A stretch of 64,000 nucleotides of DNA. It comes from an uncultured Carboxylicivirga sp. (GTDB taxonomy: Bacteria; Bacteroidota; Bacteroidia; Bacteroidales; Marinilabiliaceae). This document shows, piece after piece, positions 49,600 to 57,706 of this stretch. Under the pieces are notes generated by a model. It saw only the letters and a program-made list of their open reading frames with translations, made no database searches and was not told the DNA's origin. The position numbers and the translations under genes are program-made. The first letter of the stretch is position 1, and each line of letters starts with the position of its first letter. The DNA is taken from positions 620,001-684,000 of the forward strand of contig NZ_OY764327.1 of assembly GCF_963668385.1 (NCBI RefSeq), in the 5' to 3' direction.

Positions 49600-50892
49600 T
49601 TATTTCGATTCTTTGATTTTTTGAAGCCTTACAGTAACTGCATTTTTGTGTGCATCTAGCTGTTCGGCTGCTGCCATAATTTCAATCGCGGGTCCTAGCT
49701 TCTGAATTCCTTTCTCAGATATTTTCTGATAGGTAATCTTCTTCATAAAACTCTCTGTACTTACCCCGCTATACGATTTGGCATATCCATGTGTAGGCAA
49801 TGTATGGTTGGTTCCCGAAGCGTAATCACCTGCACTCTCAGGCGAATAGTTTCCCAAAAAGACAGATCCGGCATTTCTAACCTTCGAACCTATTTCCTCA
49901 TCATCCCTCATAGAAATAATCAAGTGCTCGGGGGCATAATCGTTGCACATCTCCAGCATTTCATCCACCGACTTTAATACAATCATACGACTGTTGTCCA
50001 ACGCTTTTTCTGCCACTTCTTTTCGCGATAGCTGATTGAGCTGATCAGCCAATGCCTTTTCAACTTTATCCAGTAAGGCTTCGTTGTTGGTTACCAATAT
50101 CACTTGGCTATCTGCACCATGTTCAGCTTGTGATAGAAGATCAGCAGCAATAAAAGCAGGCTCAGCACTTTCATCGGCCATCACCATTACTTCCGACGGA
50201 CCAGCCGGCATATCAATGGCAACATCCTTCAGGCTTACCACTTGCTTGGCTGCTGTCACAAATCGGTTACCCGGACCAAATATCTTAGACACTGAAGGAA
50301 CCGTTTCAGTACCATAAGCCATAGCTCCGATTGCCTGAATACCTCCCAACTTAAATATTTGCGTTACACCAACCAAGTTGGCTACATATAAAATAGCAGG
50401 ATTGATCTTACCATCTTTACCTGCAGGAGAGCATAAAACCACTTCTTTACATCCTGCAATCTTAGCTGGAATAGCCAACATTAAAACCGTTGAAAATAAA
50501 GGTGCCGTTCCGCCAGGTATATACAAACCAACTTTTTCAATCGGCACAGCCTTTTGCCAGCATTGTACACCAGGCATAGTCTCAATCACCTTTACATCGC
50601 GAAGCTGTGCTTTATGAAATGTTTCAATATTTAGCTTAGCTGTTAAGATGGCTTCTTTCAAATCGCTACTTACTTTTAGACAAGCCTCATCAACCTCGGT
50701 CTGCAATACCTTAAACTCTTCTAGATCCACACCATCAAACATTCGGGTGTATTTAATCAAGGCAGCATCTTTGTTTCGCTTTACATCATCCAATACACCA
50801 CGAGCTGTATCAAATAAGTCGTCCAAACCATTATCAGGCCTTTCCAGTAAAGCTGCCCACGACTCTTTTTCAGGATATACTATTTTTTGCAT
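49600..50892 (-). CDS. hisD: Histidinol dehydrogenase
   Basis: This 430-residue zinc enzyme oxidises histidinol to histidine. Motifs: VGLYIPGGTAPLFSTVLMLA, KIFGPGNRFVTAAKQ, DMPAGPSEVMV, the zinc/catalytic SQAEHGADSQV, and ESAGDYASGTNHTLPTHGYA. It lies 17 bases downstream of hisG. Confidence 0.97.
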   Translation of the reverse strand: MQKIVYPEKESWAALLERPDNGLDDLFDTARGVLDDVKRNKDAALIKYTRMFDGVDLEEFKVLQTEVDEACLKVSSDLKEAILTAKLNIETFHKAQLRDVKVIETMPGVQCWQKAVPIEKVGLYIPGGTAPLFSTVLMLAIPAKIAGCKEVVLCSPAGKDGKINPAILYVANLVGVTQIFKLGGIQAIGAMAYGTETVPSVSKIFGPGNRFVTAAKQVVSLKDVAIDMPAGPSEVMVMADESAEPAFIAADLLSQAEHGADSQVILVTNNEALLDKVEKALADQLNQLSRKEVAEKALDNSRMIVLKSVDEMLEMCNDYAPEHLIISMRDDEEIGSKVRNAGSVFLGNYSPESAGDYASGTNHTLPTHGYAKSYSGVSTESFMKKITYQKISEKGIQKLGPAIEIMAAAEQLDAHKNAVTVRLQKIKESK

Positions 50893-50909
50893 CAGGTTAC
50901 GATTTTAAC

Positions 50910-51770
50910 TTACAGAATCATTTTCTCAATTGGAATCACTAAGATACCTTCAGCACCCAAACTCTTAAGCTGACCAATGATCTCCCAGAATTTCTTTTCC
51001 TGAATCACCGAATGAACCGAGCTCCATCCTTTATCTGCCAATGGCAATACTGTAGGACTTTTCATTCCTGGTAACACATTAACAATCTCATCCACTTTAT
51101 CGTTTGGCACATTCATCAGAATGTATTTGTTCTTACGAGCAGCCATCACCGAATTAATGCGGAAGATAATTTCATCTAACAATTGCTGTTTCTCTGGGCT
51201 TAAATCAGGAGCAGAAACCAATAGTGCTTCAGACTGCATCACTACTTCGACTTCCTTCAAGCGGTTTGCAACCAATGTACTTCCCGAACTTACAATATCG
51301 AAGATACCATCAGCCAAACCTATACCAGGAGCAATCTCTACCGATCCGGCAATCTCGTGAATATTAGCATTGATATTTTTCTCTTTCAGGTATTTCTCTA
51401 GGATAACAGGATAAGAAGTAGCAATCTTTTTTCCTTCGAAGTATTCTGTTCCTGGATACTCATCAGCTTTGGGAATAGCTAAAGACAAACGACATTTGCT
51501 AAACCCTAATCGTTTGGCGATGGTTAGATCGAAGCTTTTCTCAGCCATCTCGTTTTCGCCAACAATACCTATATCGGCAACTGAATCAGCAACTGTTTGC
51601 GGAATATCATCATCTCGCAGATAAAGAACTTCAATTGGAAAATCGGGTGAAGAGGCTACCAATTTACCACCTCCTGAGTTAAACTTAATTCCCGCTTCTT
51701 TTAATAAAGTCATTGAGTCTTCATTCAAACGACCCTTTTTCTGTAATGCAATTCTGATTTTGGTTTCCAT
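50910..51770 (-). CDS. hisG: ATP phosphoribosyltransferase, long form
   Basis: The first and committed enzyme of histidine synthesis. At 286 residues it is the long form: a two-lobe catalytic part (~1-205; VGENEMAEKS, ISIVSSGSTL-like 'DIVSSGSTLVANRL') and a C-terminal ACT-like domain (~215-286, MNVPNDKVDEIVNVLPGMKS, PTVLPLADKGW) that binds histidine for feedback inhibition. No HisZ is needed. It is the first gene after the double leader. Confidence 0.97.
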   Translation of the reverse strand: METKIRIALQKKGRLNEDSMTLLKEAGIKFNSGGGKLVASSPDFPIEVLYLRDDDIPQTVADSVADIGIVGENEMAEKSFDLTIAKRLGFSKCRLSLAIPKADEYPGTEYFEGKKIATSYPVILEKYLKEKNINANIHEIAGSVEIAPGIGLADGIFDIVSSGSTLVANRLKEVEVVMQSEALLVSAPDLSPEKQQLLDEIIFRINSVMAARKNKYILMNVPNDKVDEIVNVLPGMKSPTVLPLADKGWSSVHSVIQEKKFWEIIGQLKSLGAEGILVIPIEKMIL

Positions 51771-51789
51771 TATGGCTATAATTTAATTT

Positions 51790-51827
51790 TTTAAAATAAA
51801 AGGCTTACCCGATAACGGATAAGCCTT
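51790..51827 (-). terminator. Second his attenuator terminator (directly before hisG)
   Basis: On the minus strand aaggcttatcc pairs with gggtaagcctt (11 bp, one wobble), loop gttatc, followed by tttatttt. Its left arm can instead pair with the antiterminator strand at 51856-51864 (GGATAAGTC against GGCTTATCC, 9 bp with one wobble). The hisG start codon lies 20 bases further on. Confidence 0.9.
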
Positions 51828-51858
51828 GTCTCTAATATTTTTATATAAGAATTCCGAC

Positions 51859-51915
51859 TTATCCCTGAGGATTAGCATGCAAATGATGGAATCTATGATG
51901 TTTATTATTATTCAT
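51859..51915 (-). CDS. His leader peptide 2 (18 residues, five His)
   Basis: Reads MNNNKHHRFHHLHANPQG then TAA. Five of 18 residues are His (positions 6, 7, 10, 11, 13). The stop codon lies inside the antiterminator strand (51856-51864), so a ribosome that finishes translation would cover it and let the terminator form. The start codon is only about 6 bases past the T tract of the first terminator, so this leader is reached only by read-through of the first attenuator. Predicted from sequence; translation not shown. Confidence 0.85.
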   Translation of the reverse strand: MNNNKHHRFHHLHANPQG

Positions 51916-51920
51916 GTTTA

Positions 51921-51955
51921 TAAAATAAAAAAGGCTTACCGTTATGGTAAGCCTT
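51921..51955 (-). terminator. First his attenuator terminator
   Basis: On the minus strand aaggcttacc pairs perfectly with ggtaagcctt (10 bp), loop ataac, followed by ttttattttat. The left arm GCTTACC can alternatively pair with GGTAGGC (51992-51998), the strand that overlaps the stop codon of leader peptide 1. Confidence 0.9.
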
Positions 51956-51993
51956 GATAATATTGTTTAAAGTATACATACAACAATCACCGC

Positions 51994-52044
51994 CTACCGG
52001 GTTTGGAGGTTCAAATGATGATAATGATGAATACGATTTGTCAT
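51994..52044 (-). CDS. His leader peptide 1 (16 residues, four His)
   Basis: Reads MTNRIHHYHHLNLQTR then TAG. Four His lie at positions 6, 7, 9 and 10. The stop codon is embedded in the antiterminator strand at 51992-51998. The start codon is about 14 bases after the predicted transcription start, a minimal 5' leader. The layout is that of a classical ribosome-mediated attenuator. Confidence 0.87.
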   Translation of the reverse strand: MTNRIHHYHHLNLQTR

Positions 52045-52064
52045 GTCTTTCAAATAATTTGATA

Positions 52065-52095
52065 CAAAAATAAAGGTTAAAATGACAATTACAAA
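52065..52095 (-). promoter_or_regulatory. Promoter of the his operon (-33 TTTG, -7 TATTTTTG)
   Basis: On the minus strand TTTG (52092-52095) and TATTTTTG (52065-52072) are separated by 19 bases, an exact match to the Bacteroidota consensus. The start would be near 52058. It lies just downstream of the hemerythrin stop codon. Confidence 0.75.
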
Positions 52096-52116
52096 TATTT
52101 ATCCGTTTTTTTCTAT

Positions 52117-52539
52117 TTAGTTATAAGCAAATTGCTGTAGTTTCTCTGCGTTGGCACTCGCAAATTGGGCATATTTCTGGTCTGATATTTTAATATGATT
52201 CACTAACCAATCCTTTAAAAAATTAGTTACCTCCAGAGACAAAATCATTTTACCTTCACTCATCTTTTTATGAAAATTCGTAGCCTTTTCTATGAAAGCT
52301 TCATGTTCTGCCTTATGATCATCGAAATAAGGATAACTAATTCGTTTCATATAGTTTTCTTCCCTCGAAAAATGGGTTTGAGTATACTCCAACAAACCAT
52401 TTATTAATTCTTCAAGTTCAAGTTTAGGCGAATTACTTTGAATACCTTTATAAAAGCTGGTAAGCAGGTTAAAAAGTTTTTTGTGTTCATTATCGATATC
52501 AACATTGTTGACAGATAGATCGTTTGTCCACATGTGCAT
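52117..52539 (-). CDS. Bacteriohemerythrin (non-haem di-iron O2-binding protein)
   Basis: The four-helix domain has the iron-ligand pattern: H in DNEHKKLF, H-x3-E in THFSREENYM, H-x3-H in DDHKAEHEAF, and H ... D in VNHIKISDQKYA. It binds O2 reversibly, for storage, sensing or delivery. The start at 52539 (MHMWTNDLSVNNVDI, 140 residues) is preferred over a TTG at 52560; the ATG at 52533 is also possible and fits the family's 'W-x-DDLSV' opening. It is near cydAB, which also deals with O2, but on its own transcript. Confidence 0.92.
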   Translation of the reverse strand: MHMWTNDLSVNNVDIDNEHKKLFNLLTSFYKGIQSNSPKLELEELINGLLEYTQTHFSREENYMKRISYPYFDDHKAEHEAFIEKATNFHKKMSEGKMILSLEVTNFLKDWLVNHIKISDQKYAQFASANAEKLQQFAYN

Positions 52540-52649
52540 AAAGTTTAGTTCTTTCTTCAAAATTAGAAAATTTTACGCGCTAAACGTTATTTAATTATTA
52601 AATTACTTAATTTCTCATATCTATTAAAAACACTTCTTTATGCGTAAAT

Positions 52650-52680
52650 TTTGTTTGTGTGATGGTTTGATATAATTTCG
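52650..52680 (+). promoter_or_regulatory. Possible pssA promoter
   Basis: TTTG (52650-52653) and TAATTTCG (52673-52680) are 19 bases apart; the -7 box deviates from TAnnTTTG at one base. It lies 18 bases before the pssA start codon. Confidence 0.4.
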
Positions 52681-52698
52681 GCACAAATATTTATTCTT

Positions 52699-53430
52699 AT
52701 GCGAATACTTAAACACATACCAAACACATTAACCAGTTTAAATGTGCTATGCGGTACTATTGCAACTTTTATGGCATTAAATGGCATGATTGATTGGGCA
52801 ATATGGCTTATTTTTATTGGATCCGTTTTTGATTTTAGCGATGGTTTTGCAGCCAGAGCTCTCAAATCGTATAGCGAAATGGGCAAGGAACTTGATTCAT
52901 TAGCTGATCTAATAAGTTTTGGAATGGCTCCGGCAGCTATCTGGTCATCAATAATCAGACAAATAATAATAGGTAATACTTCAACACCTCTAGCTGACAT
53001 GCAACTAGCTGATCAATTATGGATATTGAGTCCATTTATATTGGTTGTATTTGCCGCTCTTCGATTGGCTAAGTTTAATGTAGATACACGACAAACCGAA
53101 AACTTTTTAGGATTAACCACAACTGCTACAGGAATATTCACTGCTTCATTTGCATATCTATTCCTTCACCGCACAGAATGGTTTCAATGGCTTTCGCCTG
53201 TTATTATCCTAATTACAATTGGTGTGTTTTGCATTTTGTTAGTAAGCGAGATTCCTATGTTTTCGTTGAAATTCAAAAATCTTAAATGGTCGGATAACAA
53301 AGAACGCTTTATTTTAATAGCATTTGCTATAATTTCAATCGTTTTTTTATTTGTAGGAGGTATTGCAGCAACTATTCTTTATTATGTCCTTATTTCGATA
53401 ATAAAATCAATTGCAGCACCAAAAGCTTAA
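52699..53430 (+). CDS. pssA: CDP-diacylglycerol--serine O-phosphatidyltransferase
   Basis: This 243-residue membrane enzyme makes phosphatidylserine, the precursor of phosphatidylethanolamine. The CDP-alcohol phosphotransferase motif is complete: D-FSDG-FAAR-x8-G-x3-D-x3-D, seen as FDFSDGFAARALKSYSEMGK followed by ELDSLADL (residues ~53-80). About six to eight hydrophobic helices are present. It is a single-gene unit with a strong terminator. Confidence 0.94.
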   Translation: MRILKHIPNTLTSLNVLCGTIATFMALNGMIDWAIWLIFIGSVFDFSDGFAARALKSYSEMGKELDSLADLISFGMAPAAIWSSIIRQIIIGNTSTPLADMQLADQLWILSPFILVVFAALRLAKFNVDTRQTENFLGLTTTATGIFTASFAYLFLHRTEWFQWLSPVIILITIGVFCILLVSEIPMFSLKFKNLKWSDNKERFILIAFAIISIVFLFVGGIAATILYYVLISIIKSIAAPKA

Positions 53431-53456
53431 AATAAAACTATACACAATAGTGTATA

Positions 53457-53490
53457 AAAAACTCCCGAAGTAATGCTTCGGGAGTTTTTT
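53457..53490. terminator. Bidirectional terminator between pssA and the cyd operon
   Basis: actcccgaag (53461-53470) pairs perfectly with cttcgggagt (53476-53485), loop taatg, flanked by A's on the left and T's on the right. It can stop both convergent transcripts. Confidence 0.93.
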
Positions 53491-53493
53491 ATT

Positions 53494-53622
53494 TTATTCA
53501 TCCTGAGAATCTTTCTCAAGCGACTTGTCTAACCACTGCAAACCTTTTAAAACAGCATAATAACTTACTGCTATGGTTACCGGCAAACTCAAGTACCACA
53601 ATATCTCGTGTAAATATTTCAT
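53494..53622 (-). CDS. 42-residue single-span membrane protein downstream of cydB (CydX-like by position)
   Basis: Read directly from the minus strand: MKYLHEILWYLSLPVTIAVS, then YYAVLKGLQWLDKSLEKD, ending SQDE. One hydrophobic helix (~8-26) and a short charged tail match the size and shape of CydX/CydS, small subunits that stabilise cytochrome bd. It starts 18 bases after the cydB stop and ends at the operon terminator. Sequence similarity to known CydX is not evident; the assignment rests on position and topology. Confidence 0.7.
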   Translation of the reverse strand: MKYLHEILWYLSLPVTIAVSYYAVLKGLQWLDKSLEKDSQDE

Positions 53623-53640
53623 ATCACCAATTTTTCGGAA

Positions 53641-54777
53641 TTAATAAACATGTAAATCATCTGACGACATTTCTTCTTCGTCGATTGGTTTATTATTAAT
53701 AGCTCTCCAAACATAAACAATATAAGCTAACACAAACGGAACCAACAACGATACATAACTCATTGCCGTAAGCGTAAAATGACTGGATGACGCATTTTGA
53801 ATTGTTAAAGAACTTTGCAAATCGTATGTAGATGGATAGAATGCGGTATTATTAAAACCAGCCACCAACAACAAACTTAATACAGTTAATATAGTTCCTC
53901 CACCTGCTGACCAAATTCCTCTTTTACATTTCTCGGTAAGAATAGAAGCTATCAGTCCAAATAAAACAGCAACAACACCTAATAAAAGCATAATTAACAC
54001 AACGGGCATTGCAATTAGATTATTAAAGTATTTGAATGGCTCCATATATACCTCTTGTGTTTCAGGATTAACAGCAAAACCTTCTCTAAGCAATAACCAA
54101 ATCAGGAATGTAAGAAAGAATACCACAAATGGAATTCCATTATATAAAAGCTGCTTACGAGCTCTCTTTTCCATCTCTTCGTGCTTAACACTATTAATAA
54201 AGTACAACAAACCCAAAACTCGTGCTAAAAAGAAAACAGCTAAACCTAACGACAAGTTATGCAGGTTGAATGCAGCTTCTAATCCATGCGATGTCAATTC
54301 CCATTGCGACTGGTTCATATCATTAACCGAAAAGGCCGAACCCGTAAAAAACGTAGCAACCGCTGTTCCAATAAAAATAGTACCAATCAATCCGTTAATA
54401 AAAAGGAATGTTTCAAATGTTTTGGCACCAAATGCGTTATTGGGTCTTGTACGAAATTCATAAGATACAGCCTGCAAAACAAATGCAAACAAAATGATTA
54501 TCCATACCCAGTATGCTCCACCAAAACTTGTGCTATAAAACAGAGGAAACGATGCAAAAAAAGCTCCTCCGAAAGTAACCAGTGTAGTAAATGTAAACTC
54601 CCATTTACGCCCAAGAGTGTTTACTAACATAGTGCGTTGCAAATCTGTCTTTCCAATTGTATAGATGAGTGTTTGACCACCTTGAACAAACATCAAGAAC
54701 ACAAGAATTGCTCCCAAAAGTGAGACGATTACCCACCAATATTGCTGTAATGCTAAATGTGATAATTCTCCAAACAT
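53641..54777 (-). CDS. cydB: Cytochrome bd ubiquinol oxidase subunit II
   Basis: This 378-residue membrane subunit has eight or nine hydrophobic helices. It starts 'MFGELSHLALQQYWWVIVSL' with family motifs WVWIIILFAFVLQAVSYEFR, 'NALRGLP'-like region absent, and 'SYVSLLVPFVLAYIVYVWRA' near the C-terminus. It pairs with CydA and contributes no haem ligands. The start codon overlaps the cydA stop by one base, suggesting coupled translation. Confidence 0.94.
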   Translation of the reverse strand: MFGELSHLALQQYWWVIVSLLGAILVFLMFVQGGQTLIYTIGKTDLQRTMLVNTLGRKWEFTFTTLVTFGGAFFASFPLFYSTSFGGAYWVWIIILFAFVLQAVSYEFRTRPNNAFGAKTFETFLFINGLIGTIFIGTAVATFFTGSAFSVNDMNQSQWELTSHGLEAAFNLHNLSLGLAVFFLARVLGLLYFINSVKHEEMEKRARKQLLYNGIPFVVFFLTFLIWLLLREGFAVNPETQEVYMEPFKYFNNLIAMPVVLIMLLLGVVAVLFGLIASILTEKCKRGIWSAGGGTILTVLSLLLVAGFNNTAFYPSTYDLQSSLTIQNASSSHFTLTAMSYVSLLVPFVLAYIVYVWRAINNKPIDEEEMSSDDLHVY

Positions 54778-56372
54778 TATTTGTCTCCTCCTTCTTTTGG
54801 TCCGTTTTTAATTTGTTTCACCATAATCTTAACTTCTGCAATTGCTAAACCAACAAAGGTTATAGCAAACAACGCAAAAGTGATCATTACCGAGCCTGAA
54901 TCAATTTTAGATACAGCTGTCATTGTTGGCATCAAATCCTGAATAACCCATGGCTGACGTCCCATTTCTGCAACAATCCAACCGGCCTGACTAGCCACAT
55001 ACGCTAAAGGTATTGTCCACAAAGCAGTATAAAGTACTATCTTCTTATCTTCAATCTTATTCCGAGCTGTTAACCAAAGTAACACTACAAATAACAACAG
55101 AAAGTGCATCCCCAAGGCTACCATTATATGGAAAGCATAAAACGACATTGAAATAGGAGGTACAATTTTAAATGCATTAAGCTCTAATTGTTGTGGATCA
55201 GGATCGTAATAATTACCATATCCAAAGTATCGGAAATAATTATCAATCCATTCCTTATCATCAAACTTAGCTTTTAACTCTTCGTATTTTGCTGGGTCGG
55301 TACCTTTTGCTGCTTTAAATGCTTTTAATACCTGCTGTGCTTCGTAACCTCGTTTAATCTTTTCTTTATACGACATGATTCCACGCTCTTCGTTACCAAG
55401 AACCAAATCCTTAATTCCAGGAACAAAAGCATCTACTTTTAAAAATGCCATATACGAAAGCATGTTGGGTATTTCAATTTTTACCAAAAAGTCAGATTCT
55501 GAATTTTTATTTAATGGATCATCTGGTGCTTTACCAAACAAACCAACAGCAATTAATGGAGCTTGAGTTTGTCCTTCAAACAACGATTCCATTGCAGCAA
55601 ACTTCATGGGCTGAGTCTTGGCAATCTCTCTGGCCGAACCATCACCTGTTCCTATCAACATGACCGATGCTACTATACCAAAAACCGATGCAATAACAAT
55701 GCTTCGTTTAGCAAATAAGACATGACGTTTTTTAAGCATAAACCAGGCACTGACACCAACTACAAAGATGGAAGCCAGTACATACCCCGAAGTGGTTGTA
55801 TGTAAGAATTTATTTACAGCAGTTTCAGATAAAAATACATCCCAAAAACTTACCATCTCGTTTCGGGCTGTTTCCGGATTAAACTTCATTCCAACCGGGT
55901 TCTGCATCCAGGCATTGGCAACTAATATCCATAGAGCAGATAGATTAGCTCCAACCGCAGTAAGCCATGTGGCTGTTAGGTGGAACTTTTTACTAACCTT
56001 GCCCCAACCAAAAAACATAACAGCTATGAAAGTACTTTCAAGGAAGAAGGCCATAATTCCTTCGATAGCCAAAGGAGCACCAAAAATATCTCCCACAAAC
56101 CATGAGTAATTCGACCAGTTAGTTCCAAATTCAAATTCCAGAATTATACCTGTTGCTACTCCAATAGCAAAATTAATTCCGAAAAGCTTCATCCAAAATT
56201 TTGTAATTCTTTTCCATTCCGGATCTCCCGTTCGGACGTAAATAGTTTCCATAAAGGCCACTATAAATCCCAATCCCAAAGTGAGCGGAACAAACAACCA
56301 GTGAAACATGGCTGTTAAAGCAAACTGTGCCCTTGACCAGTTGACAAGGGTAAGATCAATGTTATCGAGCAT
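54777..56372 (-). CDS. cydA: Cytochrome bd ubiquinol oxidase subunit I
   Basis: This 531-residue haem-bearing subunit reduces O2 with quinol electrons at high affinity. Motifs: SRAQFALTAMFHWLFVPLTL with the haem b595 His, GVATGIILEFEFGTNWSNYS, 'LLNFAFGWIAAEMGRQPW'-type motif seen as GWIVAEMGRQPWVIQ, and the Q-loop region near residues 255-345. It follows the DUF4492 gene after 16 bases and overlaps cydB by one base. Confidence 0.96.
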   Translation of the reverse strand: MLDNIDLTLVNWSRAQFALTAMFHWLFVPLTLGLGFIVAFMETIYVRTGDPEWKRITKFWMKLFGINFAIGVATGIILEFEFGTNWSNYSWFVGDIFGAPLAIEGIMAFFLESTFIAVMFFGWGKVSKKFHLTATWLTAVGANLSALWILVANAWMQNPVGMKFNPETARNEMVSFWDVFLSETAVNKFLHTTTSGYVLASIFVVGVSAWFMLKKRHVLFAKRSIVIASVFGIVASVMLIGTGDGSAREIAKTQPMKFAAMESLFEGQTQAPLIAVGLFGKAPDDPLNKNSESDFLVKIEIPNMLSYMAFLKVDAFVPGIKDLVLGNEERGIMSYKEKIKRGYEAQQVLKAFKAAKGTDPAKYEELKAKFDDKEWIDNYFRYFGYGNYYDPDPQQLELNAFKIVPPISMSFYAFHIMVALGMHFLLLFVVLLWLTARNKIEDKKIVLYTALWTIPLAYVASQAGWIVAEMGRQPWVIQDLMPTMTAVSKIDSGSVMITFALFAITFVGLAIAEVKIMVKQIKNGPKEGGDK

Positions 56373-56388
56373 TGTAATATAATTTGGT

Positions 56389-56601
56389 TTAATGTGTAAT
56401 TAACTCTTCCAATACATGATTGGCTCTTTCTTCTTCGGTACTATACCTGTTTTTTAATGTATCCCTAAAGAAGAATAATTTTAATATGGCAAACATGATG
56501 AATAGCTTTATCAAAATGATAATCCATAATTTACGTCCCCAACCAGGCATATTTTTAAAGCCATCTATATAAAATTGATAAACTCTTTTAAGTCGATCCA
56601 T
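56389..56601 (-). CDS. DUF4492 small membrane protein, first gene of the cyd operon
   Basis: The 70-residue protein has a single membrane helix (~24-46, LWIIILIKLFIMFAILKLFF) after the conserved FYIDGFKNMPGWGRKLW. DUF4492 proteins are found next to cydA in Bacteroidota and Epsilonproteobacteria. A role in assembly of the oxidase is inferred from context only. Confidence 0.85.
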   Translation of the reverse strand: MDRLKRVYQFYIDGFKNMPGWGRKLWIIILIKLFIMFAILKLFFFRDTLKNRYSTEEERANHVLEELITH

Positions 56602-57106
56602 ATTAGCTCATCTTTCCTTTAACTTAGGTTTACTAACACAATTACTAATTACATTGTTTAACTCTGTTTATTGAATTAGTATCAGCATATAAAATTAATA
56701 TTCAATCAGTCAATTACAAACAAAACGCTTCTGTCTAATACTGAAATAATTCTGCAATTATTCATTCAATATTTCAATATTAAAAAAAATATCATTTTAA
56801 CCTTTATTAACCATTGTGATATTTATACTGTTTTTAAGAAGTTTAGCTCCCATTAAAAACTTCACTATTGATTAATGTACGAATGAAAAAGTTAAACAAA
56901 TTTGTTTATTCAGGAATTTTTGTTCAACTTTAATTTGTATTTGAGTATTTCATTACTTTTTTACATGTTAATTTAATTGTATTGATTATCAGTTGCATTA
57001 AATTATTTTATTTGGTAAATTAAGTGTTTTAGAAAAAATATCAGCTGTTAAACACCCAAACAGTTGAGTTGGTTAAAACAAGTTGTTAACGAAAAACTCC
57101 AAAAAA
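56602..57106. other. Divergent intergenic region between the cyd operon and the ECF sigma gene
   Basis: About 500 strongly AT-rich bases without a gene. No good -33/-7 promoter pair for either side was found. A hairpin cagctgtt/aacagttg (one wobble) lies at 57042-57066, just before the sigma gene. A regulator-responsive cyd promoter is expected here, but no FNR-type palindrome was recognised. Confidence 0.4.
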
Positions 57107-57601
57107 ATGACCGCAGAACAATTTAACAACCGCTTGTTGAATCTTCAACAAAAAATGTTTAGTTACGCTCTTAGCCTTACTGCTAACGAAGAAGATGCTC
57201 ATGACCTGCTTCAGGAAACGAATTTTCGTGCTCTATCATCTCGTGAAAAATTTGTAATGAATACCAACTTTTCAGCATGGATGCACACGATTATGCGCAA
57301 TTCGTTTATCAACAACTACCGACGTAAGTATAAAATGCGTCAAGCACCTATGCTTGTTGATGAAGTAAATTATTTGTCTAACAAGTATTACACTGACGAT
57401 ACCCCAGATGTTTTGCATTACACTGGAGAGATACATAAACATATGAACAACCTGAATGCCGACTTTAAGCAACCGCTTAAAATGCATATGGAAGGTTATA
57501 AATACAAAGAAATTGCCGAAACTTTGGATATGCCAATTGGAACAGTTAAAAGCCGCATATTCTTTGGACGCAAGAAATTACAAAAGATGATTGAAAATTA
57601 G
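57107..57601 (+). CDS. RNA polymerase sigma factor, ECF family
   Basis: This 164-residue protein has sigma-70 region 2 (~1-75; SYALSLTANEEDAHDLLQET and FSAWMHTIMRNSFINNYRR) and region 4 (~105-160; KYKEIAETLDMPIGTVKSRI). The ATG at 57107 is preferred over a TTG at 57083. No anti-sigma gene is adjacent: upstream is cyd on the other strand and downstream a convergent peptidase. This argues for control by other means. Confidence 0.93.
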   Translation: MTAEQFNNRLLNLQQKMFSYALSLTANEEDAHDLLQETNFRALSSREKFVMNTNFSAWMHTIMRNSFINNYRRKYKMRQAPMLVDEVNYLSNKYYTDDTPDVLHYTGEIHKHMNNLNADFKQPLKMHMEGYKYKEIAETLDMPIGTVKSRIFFGRKKLQKMIEN

Positions 57602-57630
57602 AATTGAGACTCTTGTTATTATCTGGTTAT

Positions 57631-57663
57631 AAAAAAGCGGGCTGACACCCGCTTTTATTTTTT
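57631..57663. terminator. Terminator between the ECF sigma and metallopeptidase genes
   Basis: aaaagcggg (57633-57641) pairs with cccgctttt (57648-57656), 9 bp with a 6-base loop; A's and T's flank both sides, so it can serve both convergent genes. Confidence 0.88.
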
Positions 57664-57706
57664 ATTATATTTTACTTAACACAATGTTAAATGCATTAAT
57701 ATCATA

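Noticed and set aside
57083-57106. TTG start for the ECF sigma factor
   Set aside because: An ATG at 57107 opens directly at the region 2 helix; the added eight residues have no support.
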